64,000 nucleotides of DNA from Kwoniella dejecticola CBS 10117 (taxonomy: Eukaryota; Basidiomycota; Tremellomycetes; Tremellales; Cryptococcaceae): assembly GCF_000512565.2 (NCBI RefSeq), contig NC_089304.1:1240001-1304000 (forward strand), given 5' to 3'. Below are positions 35,083 through 46,394 of the stretch, piece after piece. The notes under the pieces were generated by a model, which saw only the letters and a list, made by a program, of their open reading frames with translations, was not told where the DNA came from and made no database searches. The position numbers were made by a program, and so were the translations under genes. Numbering within the stretch: position 1 is the stretch's first letter; the number at the start of each line of letters is the position of its first letter.

Positions 35083-37190
35083 ATGCCGCGCCGAAATCCC
35101 CCATCAAGCATAACCTTACTACTCCCTCCCCCTTCTTCCGCATCTACCTCCCTCCTCGCTTCATCCTCCAAGAACCCCCAACCTCAGGACCCTTCACTAC
35201 CCGTACCAGACTTGGAAGTCCTGATATTAGCCAAGAAGCTAGCTTCGGAGAAAGGCCAGAAATTCGATATCGAGGCTTATCTAACCGAAGACCAACTAGA
35301 AGAATACCGAACAAAATACTTAAAATTACCACCTAAACCACCTCCGGCATTACCTCCTACTCCTCCTCCTCCGGCCCCACTCCCTCTTTTAGCACCCGAA
35401 GAGACACCCGGTCCGGGTACACCAACCATCGAAATCGAGATACACACACCCACACCTGCTCCAGGCACTCCCAATGCCAACGGAAGCGCAAGTGCAACTA
35501 CAAATGGAGAGACTGCTACTTCTACGCCAATAAAGAGGTTGATCAAGATACCCGACCTGAGTCATCTGCATTGGAAGCAGCGTGCCAAGCGGATAGCGGA
35601 GCTCACCAGGGAGGCAGAGATGATTGCCAATGGAGAATTACCGGAGAGCGCCTCCTCTCTCTTCAATCAGCCTGAAGATGCTGGACCGGGCGGAGCGCAT
35701 GGAGGGGGAAAGAAGGGCGAATTGACGGAAAAGGATAGGGAGGTGATACGGGGTAGTGCGAGCTATTGGTGAGTTTGCGACTGGTTCCAAACTTCTGAGC
35801 GACATCGCGTGCTTGTCTGGTGTGCATCCTTATCAAATGTCTGGGCAATTACAGGAACTCCCTCTTAATCTCTGCGCGTAAATCACGAGGACCCCAATGG
35901 GATTTCTCATTACAGCAATATCAATACGACCGGTCGTCCTCTGAATACTATAATCACGGCAAAGAGCCCCGGCCAGACGAAGAGGTAGCTTCATCTATCA
36001 AACCGACACCTCAAGCTGCCAAGGCAGAGTTGGACGGAGATGCGGATGAGCAAGAAGAAGGGCTGGCAGAGAACGATGTGGTCGATGGGTCAAGTCCAAA
36101 GAAGAAGCGGAAGTTGAGTTCAGCTGAGAAAGAGAGACCAAATGGTCTGACTATGAGTATGGTCGAAGAAAACGGAAACGTGAACGGGGAAGAGGAGAAT
36201 CGGAAAAGGATAAAATCAAATTCGATCTCCCAAACTCCCGGATCAATCACCCATTCAATACCTTTACCCAAACAAAGTCCTCATCAAACCCATCAACCAA
36301 CACCACGTTCGCGAAACGCGAATCTGCCCTCGAACACACCTCAGACAAATTCAGCTTCTCTCCCTTCTCAACACGCACCCTCGCAATCACCGTATCGGAA
36401 TCCCACGCCGCAGTCACAGCCACAGTCACAGACGCAATCACAGCCACACGTCCAGCCTTCTCAGCTATTTGGCGGGATCGGTATTGGCCGTCCATCACTT
36501 CCCACTCAGAATTCATCGACTTCTTCCTCGTCCTCGATACCCCAGCTCAACCAGACTCAGAATGCCAACCCAAGTCAAAATCCGCAGATGCAGATGAACA
36601 ATCCGTTATTGGGTTTGATGCAAGCTCAAGCCGGAGGTCAGGGTATGAATCCGAACTTACTAGCTTCATTACAACAATTTCAACAGCAGCAGCAGCAGCA
36701 GCAAAACCAACCTTCGGCTGGCAGTAATAACCCGCAACAAGGTCTATCTCAGACGTTTAATCCTTCTTTCGGAGGAATGAATCTGAATCCTCAGCAGTTG
36801 AGTGGATTGACAGGATTGAACCCTCAACAATTGAGCGGGCTGAATCCGAATCAGTTGATGGGATTGAGCAATATGATGCAATCTATGAATCCCCAATTCC
36901 TCCAACAACAGCAACAACAAATGAATGCCGGAGGAGGAGGATTGAACGTATTAGGACAACATTCCAATAATACCCAAACACCATCGGGGATGAGTATGGG
37001 CATGGGAATGGGGATGAGTCAACATGGTTTGACACAGACTTTGGGTAATATGGCGATGTTATCGTCCTTCAACCAGACTCAGAATCAGAATCAGGGTCAG
37101 AATCAAGGTGGACCTATGTTAGGCGGGGCAGGAGCAGGGGCAGGGGCAGGAGCTGGAGCGGGGAATTGGTCGGAATTTACGAGTAGCTAG
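35083..37190 (+). CDS. Gln/Asn-rich nuclear-type protein, unknown
   Basis: No family was recognised. Two exons are joined cleanly at TATTG/GAACTC (intron about 35770-35850), giving SYWNSLLISARKSRGPQW. The N-terminal 230 residues include a charged helix (ILAKKLASEKGQKFDIEAYL), Pro-rich runs and a second conserved-looking helix (LSHLHWKQRAKRIAELTREA). The second exon has a bipartite-like nuclear signal (PKKKRKLSS), many QS and PQ repeats, a poly-Gln block (QQFQQQQQQQQ), repeated LNPQQLSGL motifs and a Gly/Ala C terminus. The composition fits a transcription coactivator or chromatin-complex subunit, but no domain supports a specific one. The length is about 680 residues. The start at 35083 is the first ATG after a leader that begins downstream of the MID1 promoter. 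Confidence 0.75.
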
Positions 37191-37711
37191 GTGGCTTCTC
37201 TTTGATCAAACAGGAGGGAGGGGAAGGGCAGGGAAGGGAAGTGTGGTCATGGCTACGATGGATGCTTTGATGTCGACAGCTTGTACTCGTTGATACTACA
37301 TACTACACAGGAGAATCCGGATTAAAGGGAATAGGAAAAATGATAAGGGACTTTGATTTTGATTTCGGGATTTCAGTCTTACTCTAGTACTAGTACTACA
37401 CTACAAGCTGTCTGAATGGTGCATTCATGGTGTTATATATATATCATATGTACAAGTCAAACCACAATGTAGAGGTATCCATGATCCATTTGGACAGGTA
37501 TCGGGCATTGATCGAGGGGTATCCGGGTTACTTGGTTTGACACGGTACGGCAAGGCATTTAAGCGAGACTCGTAGCCTGAGTGAAGGTGGAGGGATTCCA
37601 TCTCGAAAACATCGTATGCGGTCTTGGTCAATGCCATAACCTTGTATCTCTGCAATAGCACATATCTATTCGCACATTCCGAAGTCGTAGAAAGATCAGA
37701 ATACACAGAGG
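37191..37711. other. Intergenic region between tandem plus-strand genes
   Basis: This holds the 3' flank of the Gln-rich gene and the DTD1 promoter. A CTAGTACTAGTACTAC run lies at about 37384-37399 and a TATATATATAT run at about 37435-37445. An open frame on the minus strand at 37425-37706 is unsupported. Confidence 0.45.
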
Positions 37712-39223
37712 ATGAGAGCCGTCATACAGAGAGTGATCAATGCTTCAGTAGTTGGTAAGCCCACGTATCCACTATTATGGTATCGTTATCTGACGAGATC
37801 GGTTGCGTTGTGTGGTGTGTGGTCCATTCTAGTCGATGGTCAGACGATATCGTCGATTGGGAAAGGACTCCTCGTGCTTGTCGGGATTGATCGGTGTGAG
37901 TTGTCTGTTCTAGAACACCTAGTATATCTGCACTGTGCGTGCGGTGTGTCGGCGCAAGAGGGGAATAAGGGGAGACATACACACCTGAGCTTCCCATCTA
38001 TTGATCACTCTCAACTCGTAAATCCTGAGAGAAGATAAACCTGGAACACGAGACGAAATGGGTTGCGTCTCCACGTCAATGAAAAAGCTCATATTGTTTG
38101 ATTCTTGACGATCGGGTTGGGTAGACGACGAGCCGTCGGACGCTTCGCAAATAATCAAGAAGATCTTGACTGCCCGTTTGTTCGACGATGATACCGGCTC
38201 GATGTGGAAGAAGAGCGTCAAAGATATAGATGGGGAAGTGTTATGTGGTGAGTCCCCAATATAAGATTCACCTGCATGCGGAAGAACAATAATGTTCAGA
38301 ATGACAGCGATTTGATGAATGATCGAATGGATTTGGATAGTCTCCCAATTCACCTTGTTAGCCAAGTTCAAAGCTTCCACGAAACCTGATTTCCACGAGT
38401 CCATGGTGCGTCACGGCGAAACCGTCCAATTCGAATCGTCCATGACCGTTTGACTGATCAACCGGGGAAATGCCTGACTATATGCATGTGCATAAATAGT
38501 CCACCATACCCGGTAAAGCCTTTTATACGACTTTCATGGATGACCTCAAAAAGGCTTATCACCCCAACAAGATAAAGGGTGAGCTCATCTAACTTCCCTG
38601 CATCAGTTAGGAATTTAACGACTTTGTGACATGACTCGAGTCGACCTGGTAGGGTAGCTGACACTTTTTTTATGGTGGGTTTCGCAGACGGGCAATTTGG
38701 AGCTATGATGCAGGTGTCCCTCACCAACGATGTATGTGTTCCTTATACACTATCATTCGACCTCATATCATATCACTTAATAAACGACCGAAAGACTCGA
38801 AGGCTGATATCGTACATCAATCAACAGGGGCCAGTCACCATCTTACTAGATTCGAAATCCTCTGCTTCTTCTTCATCATCGAAATCTACTCCTTCTACAA
38901 GCCGATCAATTACCCCTGGGCCCTCGTCCAATACCATGAGTCAGGCCAGTACGAAAAGCAAGACGAAGAAGAACAAGTCGCAAGATCAAAGTCAGAGTCT
39001 GGATCAAAGTTCTCAGACAGACCAGAGTCACGGGGTGAAAGATCCTAGTAATAACAATGCCCAGAACACAGGAAATACGACACAGCCGTCGTCGCTGCCA
39101 AACAACGGCTCAGTCAACAGGGACTTGGACAAGAATGTGACAACCTCTTTATCGTCTCTGAGCGGGACAGTAGCTCAGCTTGGGCTGGGTACGAGTTCAA
39201 GCGTAGTCCCCAAAGATGCATAA
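37712..39223 (+). CDS. DTD1: D-aminoacyl-tRNA deacylase with long C-terminal tail
   Basis: This enzyme removes D-amino acids wrongly attached to tRNA. Small exons give MRAVIQRVINASVV, then VDGQTISSIGKGLLVLVGID, then KKILTARLFDDDTGSMWKKS followed by VKDIDGEVLC, then the catalytic SQFTLLAKFKASTKPDFHES, GKAFYTTFMDDLKKAYHPNK, DGQFGAMMQVSLTND and finally GPVTILLDS. The two hallmark motifs, SQFTL and the Gly-cisPro GPVT, are intact, so activity is expected. After GPVTILLDS the last exon continues for about 125 further residues rich in Ser, Gln, Lys and Asn (STKSKTKKNKSQDQSQS), ending VPKDA at 39223. The usual protein is about 150 residues, so the tail nearly doubles it. The tail is in frame with the core, has no stop, and looks disordered. 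Confidence 0.9.
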
Positions 39224-39671
39224 ACGCATGGACAAAAGCAAAAGCAAAAGCACGATCATGTCAAAGCTTCGGTACGCCTGCATAAGTCACACTCACTCGA
39301 AAGTCCAGGGGTAAGGCTACTACCATGCGAACCATCATAGCGCCGCAATCTAGGAGATAAGTTTCATATGATCATCTTTCCATCGCAGGTGCATTCTCGG
39401 ATTCGACAGGGTGACATATCCATTATATGATGCATAGTTTATCGCAATTGCTTGAGTTACGTATCATCCACTATGTGCTACCGACAAATCCGAACTTGTC
39501 ATCATCGCTTTATATGATATTATAATGAGCACTAAGCGACTTTTCGCTATAACTCTGCACTAGTATCCTTTCGTTATTTGTTATTGAAATTCATCTCATC
39601 TATATTGGTGTGGTCGCGAGCGCTAGGCGAAGTCTAGAACGGCTTCGAGAGGTATTTTTCGGCTTTCAAGG
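39224..39671. other. Convergent intergenic region
   Basis: This is the shared 3' flank of DTD1 and the MFS transporter gene. It opens with a short AAAAGCAAAAGCAAAAGC repeat at about 39234-39252. No gene was recognised. Confidence 0.45.
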
Positions 39672-42158
39672 TCATGTTGCGATAACACCTGAATCTCCAC
39701 CTTTAGCAGCGATCCTTCGTCTGGCAGCTTCATGCTCTTCTTCAGGTGTACCAGGCGTCTTGTAGAAGACCAAGTACTGAATGACCAGGATGGCCGTCCA
39801 GGCAATTTGGAAGTAGAAGGATCTTCGTCCGACCAATTTCCAATCGGCGATTCCATCTCCTTCGAAAGACGCTTGAACCGCCAAGGTGATGGCTCCTGCT
39901 ATTTGAGCTAAGACTTGGGTCCAGGCGCCTGCGACACCTGCCATTTCAGGAGGACAGTACGAGATCAGGTTGATACTGCGACAAGAACCCAAACTCAATT
40001 ATCAGTCCACTCCTCTTATCCAGCGTGTAGCGTTGATTTCTTTGAAGATGAGGAAGAAGGCAAGGCCAAAGGGGAAAGGGTATACTCACGCAGAAGCAAA
40101 GTAAGTGACGACGGCACCGGCACTTCCTAAGATAAATGCTGGGAAACAGTATTTCCAGTAGTCCTTCCCGGCTCCACCGTCAGAAAACACTTGTAGTAAT
40201 TCCGCGGCGATGATCACTATAATGATGACAACAGCGATCGAGTCAATTGGATTCAGTTGAAAAGACTTTGGATTATTAAGATCGAGGCAGCTCACATAAT
40301 CCTCCAATAGCCATTGACCATCTCGGCTTGGTGATGATTTGCGGTACGGCTTGAGTGAGACCGCCGACGATCAGACCCATGATACCTTGAGGAAGGATAG
40401 CAGCAGCGACGTGAACTGAAGTTCACTCATTAGCATCTGCCTCTCGTCAGAGTTGGGGTAATTCTGCGACTCACTAGGCTTCCAACCGAAAGCTTGTTGA
40501 AACCAAGTAGCATACAATAGCTGCGATGTAGCCCAGAAGGGGACTATAGTACAACTCGTAATCAGACGGATATTCGAAAAGCGATAAGGCGAAAGGCGAT
40601 AACAAGCTTACAAGCAATACCGACAGCCAAACTTGCAATGATGATGTTGGTGATCTGCCATACTGAACTGGGCAACACAGCTGATTTGGGCGGAATCTTG
40701 GATTCTGCGGACACAGAAAAGTCAGTCTCATCTCGCGGCGCACTTCGTGCGTAAACTAGCTCACCCCAGAAGAAGAATGCGATTGCCAGTGGGAAAGCCA
40801 ATACGAAGGGAGCGATGAAGCTTGCGGATCCCCAGCCATCGATGGGACCTTGAGTGAGAGCGAGGATGAAAGTGATCAAGGAGCCCATCATGATCAGTAC
40901 ACCGATGATATCGAGTCGCTTCCATCGTGGGGTGTTAGGGTCGGGCATGTATGTTGATCCAGTGAATGGGAGGAGGAAGAAGCAGATGACGGTGAAGAGG
41001 ACACCTAAAACCATTCAACACAGTCAGTAGGCTGTTTGCGCGGCCAAAGATGGGGACAAACATACAGAGAATGGCAAGTACTCTAAAGAACCATCGGTAG
41101 TTCGCCAACATGCAGATACCGGCGAGGACACTGCATTGTTTCATCAGCAAAGTCCTGATAAGTGGCATATGAGATTCGCACTTACAGACCAAGTACATTA
41201 CCAATAGCTCCGGCCATACCCAATAAAGCGAGCTTTCCTTGTTGTTCAGCAGGCTCAGGGAACATGTGCACGGTAAGATGGCTACATGTCAGATCAGCAT
41301 ATTGTAAAGATGAGGAGCCTGCGTCGGTGCAAACTCACTACGCGGAAGGGATGGCTGTTTGAGTAGTAAATTCAGAATGAGATCAGCGACAAACGATGAG
41401 AGGATTGCTAGTCCAATAGGCATCGACGTACTCATTGCTCCGGCAATACCACCTAGTCCTCTCAAGATCAAGAAACCATATTTATTCGAGGTCACGAACG
41501 AAGTGACCAGACTGAGAATACCCAAGACGAAGAAACCACCCTCGAAGACGATTTGAGCGGGGAAGAGATCTGATAATCTACCGGCGAAAAGGAGGAACGC
41601 GGCGAAACATAGCGAATACGAGGTGATGATCCACACAATTTGAGACGTATCCAGCTTGATATCGACGGAGATTTGTGCGACAGCGACGGCGACACCAGAA
41701 ACACTATTTGGGTTATTTCCGTCAGCTTCAACTTCCAGACTTACACTGCTTCAAGCACGTGCGATTGCAGTGCGCCTTTGATTGATGAAGCGGCATGATG
41801 GGTCATGAAGGTGATGAGGCGAGACATGTGTGCAACGGGCTAAGACTTACTTGCAAATATCGATAAAAGTAGCTACTGAAAAGATAAACAAGAGGAAGTT
41901 CTTCCTTGCTTGACCTAATTGTGCCAATGGACTATTGTGGTGATCCGCATCGGAGGCTCCTTCTCTGAGCTGTTTAGATTTACTCCTTTCAAGCTGAGCT
42001 TCTTGGTCCGTGACGCCCTCCCGTTTCGCTTGTTCAGCAGCGATTGCACCGTTTTGGTTTACGAGGGTGGAATTATCCACGTTGTCTTGAGGTGTTTTCT
42101 CATTCATCGCGTTGGTGTGAGGTAAAGGCGATCCGGCTAGTGTAGAGTGTTCAGACAT
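39672..42158 (-). CDS. MFS transporter, drug:H+ antiporter type (DHA2-like)
   Basis: This is a probable 14-helix plasma-membrane permease related to fungal multidrug and low-affinity ammonium/aminotriazole-resistance transporters; its substrate is unknown. The start at 42158 (MSEHSTLAGSP) opens a charged cytoplasmic tail of about 85 residues before the first helix (KNFLLFIFSVATFIDI). Later exons show VAVAVAQISVDI, IVWIITSYSLCFAAFLLFAG with the RLSDLF loop motif, GGFFVLGILSLVTSFV, GLGGIAGAMSTSMPIGLAIL, a second half with VLGVLFTVICFFLLPFTGS, LDIIGVLIMMGSLITFILAL, SYCPPEMAGVAGAWTQVLAQ, and the C-terminal EEEHEAARRRIAAKGG. About ten exons and roughly 590 residues are inferred. A TATA-like run at 42302-42308 lies about 145 bases upstream. 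It is convergent with DTD1 and divergent from the PP2C gene. Confidence 0.85.
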
Positions 42159-42301
42159 CTCGGAATGAAGTATGCCTTACAACGTTGAGTGTTCGTGCCG
42201 ACTTGGTGTCAAAGATCCCTTGATGGATTGATGGATACTTATCTTGTTGTTGTTTATGAGGGGAAGAGGAAAGCCAATGCGTTGTTGATGACTGCCCCAC
42301 T

Positions 42302-42308
42302 TATATAT
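42302..42308 (-). promoter_or_regulatory. TATA-like element of the DHA-type MFS gene
   Basis: TATATAT, continued by a second TATATA 8 bases further upstream, lies about 145 bases before the ATG at 42158. This is a sequence match only. Confidence 0.35.
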
Positions 42309-42579
42309 GTATATACATGACCTGCTCAGATAACCACATCGTATCGGAGGTCGGTGAGCCAAGATAACTCCCACGCCCAAAAGGAGGTTGAATGCCTGTG
42401 CCCGAAGTTGATTGAGTAAGAAAAATCAACTTGACCTACACATGGATTGGTGAATTAGTGCGGGCACTGACCGACATGCCCGAGAACAAGGTACCAAGTA
42501 AGGTGAAACGATCATCGTGGATATTTTAGTCCGTTATTTTACCCTTGCCGGCATGCTGACGCACCCACTCCATGCATGT

Positions 42580-42604
42580 TCCATATCCATATCCATATCC
42601 ATAT
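42580..42604 (+). repeat. CCATAT hexamer repeat
   Basis: Four head-to-tail copies of CCATAT lie in the divergent promoter region. It is a simple repeat with no assigned role. Confidence 0.75.
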
Positions 42605-43194
42605 CCAAGATCACTGCGCGGCTGTTTATTCACAGGCAGAGCATCGGTTATACCCAAACAAGCTTGTGCAACTGTCTGTTTATGCACGATTCAGGGCAAA
42701 ACAGGGGAACACAGGCAATTCAATCGGTTATAGACAAAAGTCCACGCACTAGAGATCTCGGAGATCTAAACCGGCCATCGTCCTCTTTGAGTCATCTTGG
42801 CGTATATCACACGGAGATGTAGAACATTCTCCGTTCTCCGTCGCGTCATCACTCATACTCGGAGTCCGACGTCGAGAGGAAACCGATGGGCATGAAGCGT
42901 ACGCGTCATGGTGTCTCGACTCATACCGAGATGTACTCGCATTCGCATCATCGTGGACTCCATGTATCTTAGCATGAGCCACTCGGAAGCAAATTGCGAT
43001 CTAGCAGGCCTGGACAGATTCAATGGAAGACAATCCTTTGAAAGATGTCCTGTCAGTCATTCGCCTAGCCTTTACGATTGTACGAATGCGAAAAGGGTTT
43101 CATCCTTTGAAGTCCTTCCACATGTTTCGCTTTGGCAGAACCATCTCTTTTCTTCGTATCGACTCGAACGGTCGAGCCCATCGTCACCCAAAAC

Positions 43195-43202
43195 TATAAA
43201 TA
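43195..43202 (+). promoter_or_regulatory. TATA-like element of the PP2C gene
   Basis: TATAAATA lies 133 bases upstream of the ATG at 43335, a usual distance for a fungal TATA promoter with a leader of about 60-90 bases. Confidence 0.45.
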
Positions 43203-43334
43203 AGCTCAAAAGAAATGATATGATCGACCATAGCCCCACTAATCATCATTTCTCATCAGTGGACTTTTCAGCAGCTGACAGTCCACCAGAGTGAGCAGTA
43301 CACTACACTGCTCAATCGTCCACGCTTCAAATTC

Positions 43335-45244
43335 ATGTCCGTCGCTATGTCAATCCAACCAGTCAAACTCAATGAAATCTCCGATCCTCCCATCACAAAG
43401 ACGACCCAGTCTGACGGTAACGAAGCATTTATACAAGTTCTTCCTGGGCCTCTAGTCAAAGTATGGGGTCTGACCGGTCCTTACGACGCCAAGAACAGAG
43501 AATGGGAAGGTACTTTTTACATTCGACCCCAGAGCGAGACAGAGACATTCCTCAAGCAAAATTCTAAATCCTTCGATATCGCTCTTCCTCCTGGCGATAA
43601 GCCGGGTGTCCGCCCGAATGGGTGGGATGAGAATGTCGTTCCCTCAAACGCCCTTTGCGAAGATAGACGTAAAATCGATATGATCCCTATCTCCCGTCTT
43701 CAATTCCTGTTGGAGAAAAGTGGTGCGAAGGATGGGTCATTTTGGAAAGAATGGTATGAAGCTAAGAATATCGCTTCCAAGCATCTCAAAGTGACTACAG
43801 GTAAAGGCGCCGTCGATGGGGAAGTCGAAGTCGGCTCAGGTAGTCATGAGTTGGACAAAGCAGGTCCCGATGAAGGACACCTGATGTTTTTCTCTGTCTT
43901 CGATGGTATGGGCGGAACCATAGTCAGCGATATGATAAGCAAGACCCTTCATGCGTGTGTCGCTTTAACCCTAGCGAGACTAAAGCAAGACATTACCGAC
44001 AATTCCATCGATGTAGAAACCCTCACTAAAGCTCTGAAAGATACTTACGTTGCCTTGCAAGCTGATTTCACCGAGGCCGCACCGGCAGCTTTGAGAGGTC
44101 TGATCACTCGCGAAAACTCGTCCCCGATCTTACCGGGACTCAATCCGTCAAACTTCTTGTTTGGCGCTACAGAAGGAGCAGGCTGTACAGCATGCAGTAT
44201 CATCGTTGATACCCAGCTGAAGAAGATGTATGTTGCGCATGTGGGCGATTCGAGAGCCGTAGCTGGATGGTGGAACAAGAAAGAGAAGAAATGGAGATGT
44301 GATGTACTGACGGAAGATCAGTGTGGGGATAATCCCAAAGAATGCGCCAGGTGAGTTGGGTGGGTTGAACGCACTTGAATCCAAAACATCCACACTCACT
44401 CCATATCCAAATCCCTTACCGGTGACCAATTCGATGGGTTGTCCCGAGCTGCCACTGTCGCCCCCTCAGACGATTGGCGAGACATCCCCCTGAAGAAGCT
44501 TCGAAGGTGATTTACGACCGAGGATGGGGTAATAGAATTCTAGGTACGAACGATGTAGTCAGAAAATTCGGGGGTAGTTATAGTGTACGTCCTCACGAAG
44601 AGGAGAATGAGTGAGTACCGTGGCAGGAAACCCCACACCCAGAGCAATTCGTCACTGATATGATCTGATTCGATCCGGTTTGAAATAGGATCTGGAATGC
44701 CTTTCAGACTAAACAGGCATTCAACTTCTTCCCGAAGATCACACCGCCCTACACTGACACCGAGCCTGCCGTCGATATTCGAGATCTCAGCACTGTCACC
44801 GAGGAAGAGCTGAAATTTGTTACTCTAGCTACTGATGGGAGTGAGTGGTGCCGTTTCTTAAACGCGCAAAGGTGGGTCTCACCGGACACAGCTGATGAAT
44901 ATCTGTTTCGATATCTAGTTTGGGAAAGAATCGCTTCCGAGGAAGCTGTTCTCCTTGTGGCGGCTTACAAACACGACCCCACTCAAGGAGAAGTCTCCAG
45001 AATGGCTTTAGCGGAGAAATACCCCTTGATGGCTCCTGGAGAAGATCGAAAGTTCCCAATTCAGGATCTACCAGGCACTGGATCCCGAGCTGAAGGTTCA
45101 TGGACCTTCGAAGGCGATGCTGACGCCTCCACTCACTTGATTAGAAACGTGCTCGGAGGATCGGATAAAGAGTGGAGGAGACAAGTTCTCAGTATGCGAG
45201 AGAGCGCGAGTCGACAGATGAGAGATGATTTGACTGCTGTGTGA
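43335..45244 (+). CDS. PP2C-type Ser/Thr phosphatase (pyruvate dehydrogenase phosphatase-like)
   Basis: This is a metal-dependent protein phosphatase. Exon 1 (43335-44350) carries a long N terminus, then LMFFSVFDGMGG at about residue 192, AACSI-like core strands as GCTACSIIVDTQLKKMYVAH followed by VGDSRAVAG, and LTEDQCGDNPKECAR. Later exons give RLARHPPEEASKVIYD, WGNRILGTNDVVRKFGGSY, EEELKFVTLATDG spliced to IWERIASEEAV, and the C-terminal DDLTAV. The metal-binding Asp residues in FDG, LATDG and RDDLT are all present. The usual DGHGG motif is DGMGG, so the His proposed as general acid is lost. The spacing resembles mitochondrial pyruvate dehydrogenase phosphatases, but no clear targeting peptide is seen. 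A GTGAGT overlaps the stop codon at 45244, so an alternative spliced end is possible. Confidence 0.85.
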
Positions 45245-45524
45245 GTAGCTCCCTAAAAATGTCTGCCATTGCTGAGATCGTTGAGCTGATTCGGGCGAGA
45301 TTGGCGATATGAAAAGCGTCGTTCACTTCGACTGATCGGATCATGTCCGAATTGACCTTACACTCCTTTCCTTCTGAATTTTCGACGAATGTAGGTAATG
45401 TCACCTTGTGCAGATGAATCGATATGCATTGAATTGAGTTATAGTACAGTGCTGCTTGCCCTTGAAATGATGACAGCATCAATGTAAACTGACGGATACC
45501 ATGACTGGCATACTTACTCTCCAG

Positions 45525-46286
45525 CTAAACTTCACGAGAGAGTCGACTCATCTCCTCTCTATTTTCTTTACGACCAATCATCCCTTGTTCATGTCCCATC
45601 CTAGGATAGTTGGAAGTAGCAGACTCTCCTTTCTGCGTCAGCGTAAACGGAGCTTGATATTCAGCTCCGCGAGACCTCCTACCACTCGCAAGAGACGGTC
45701 CAGCGAAAGAACATCTACAATAGTCCTGACCGTTATCCCTGATCAACGAAAAGACAACTTCCCGCTCGGTCAAAGGAGTGACAGCACATCGTCTCAGGTA
45801 ATCCGGAGCCAAGGACGATGGAGGGAACTCCATTGATCCAGACTCCCCTTCGTCCGCTCGTCGTTGAAGGATCACTGAATCTTTTTGAGCTTGACTCAGA
45901 ATACTGACGACGTGGAATCCCGTCGAAGCGTTGCAAAATTTAACAGGAGGATCGATGGCCGACAGTTGATGTTGTGTTTCCGAGATCAGATCAGAGATAC
46001 AAGCCTTCCTAGCGATGATGCGTCGTTGCGATCTGTCAGTCTGGCTGAGATCTGACAGGTCTTTGAGTACTCGAGAAGTGACGTTTGGGTCATCGGTCCT
46101 GCTCATCCATTCTCGTCTGAGCGGGACGGACATGTGATCGGCACAAGTGGCTCTGGACAGGAACCAGGGGTTGGCGTCTGGTTGAAGAGGAGATGCGGTA
46201 TCGTGCTCGTTGGTCGATAAGGGATAGTCGACATAAGGGGCAATCAGGAAATGAGGTGACCCTGGAAAAGATTCGTTCGAGGACAT
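45525..46286 (-). CDS. Orphan 253-residue ORF, unknown
   Basis: No family was recognised. A single open frame runs from MSSNESFPGSPHFLIAPYVD to a stop at 45525. It has no signal peptide or membrane helix and is rich in Ser and Arg (LSDLSQTDRSQRRIIARKAC). A strong TATA-like element lies about 100 bases upstream of the ATG, which argues for real transcription. It is convergent with the PP2C gene, 280 bases away. The lack of introns and homology keeps confidence moderate; a chance frame or a lineage-restricted gene are both possible. Confidence 0.5.
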   Translation of the reverse strand: MSSNESFPGSPHFLIAPYVDYPLSTNEHDTASPLQPDANPWFLSRATCADHMSVPLRREWMSRTDDPNVTSRVLKDLSDLSQTDRSQRRIIARKACISDLISETQHQLSAIDPPVKFCNASTGFHVVSILSQAQKDSVILQRRADEGESGSMEFPPSSLAPDYLRRCAVTPLTEREVVFSLIRDNGQDYCRCSFAGPSLASGRRSRGAEYQAPFTLTQKGESATSNYPRMGHEQGMIGRKENREEMSRLSREV

Positions 46287-46385
46287 GCTGGTAGATGTCG
46301 AGATGAGGAATGAGTGCTTGAGTGAAAAGCAAATCGTGGACAGGTGAGATCACGCAATGGAAGAGAAAAGAACAAAAGGGAACCT

Positions 46386-46394
46386 CCTTATATA
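46386..46394 (-). promoter_or_regulatory. TATA-like element of the orphan ORF
   Basis: TATATAAGG on the minus strand lies about 100 bases upstream of the ATG at 46286, the best placed TATA match in this window. Confidence 0.5.

Larger units (their letters stand above)
42159..43334. other. 1.2 kb divergent promoter region
   Basis: This drives the MFS gene leftwards and the PP2C gene rightwards. It contains TATA-like elements for each side (listed separately), a CCATAT hexamer repeat at 42580-42604 and several short unsupported frames (for example 42908-43294). No further gene was recognised. Confidence 0.45.
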
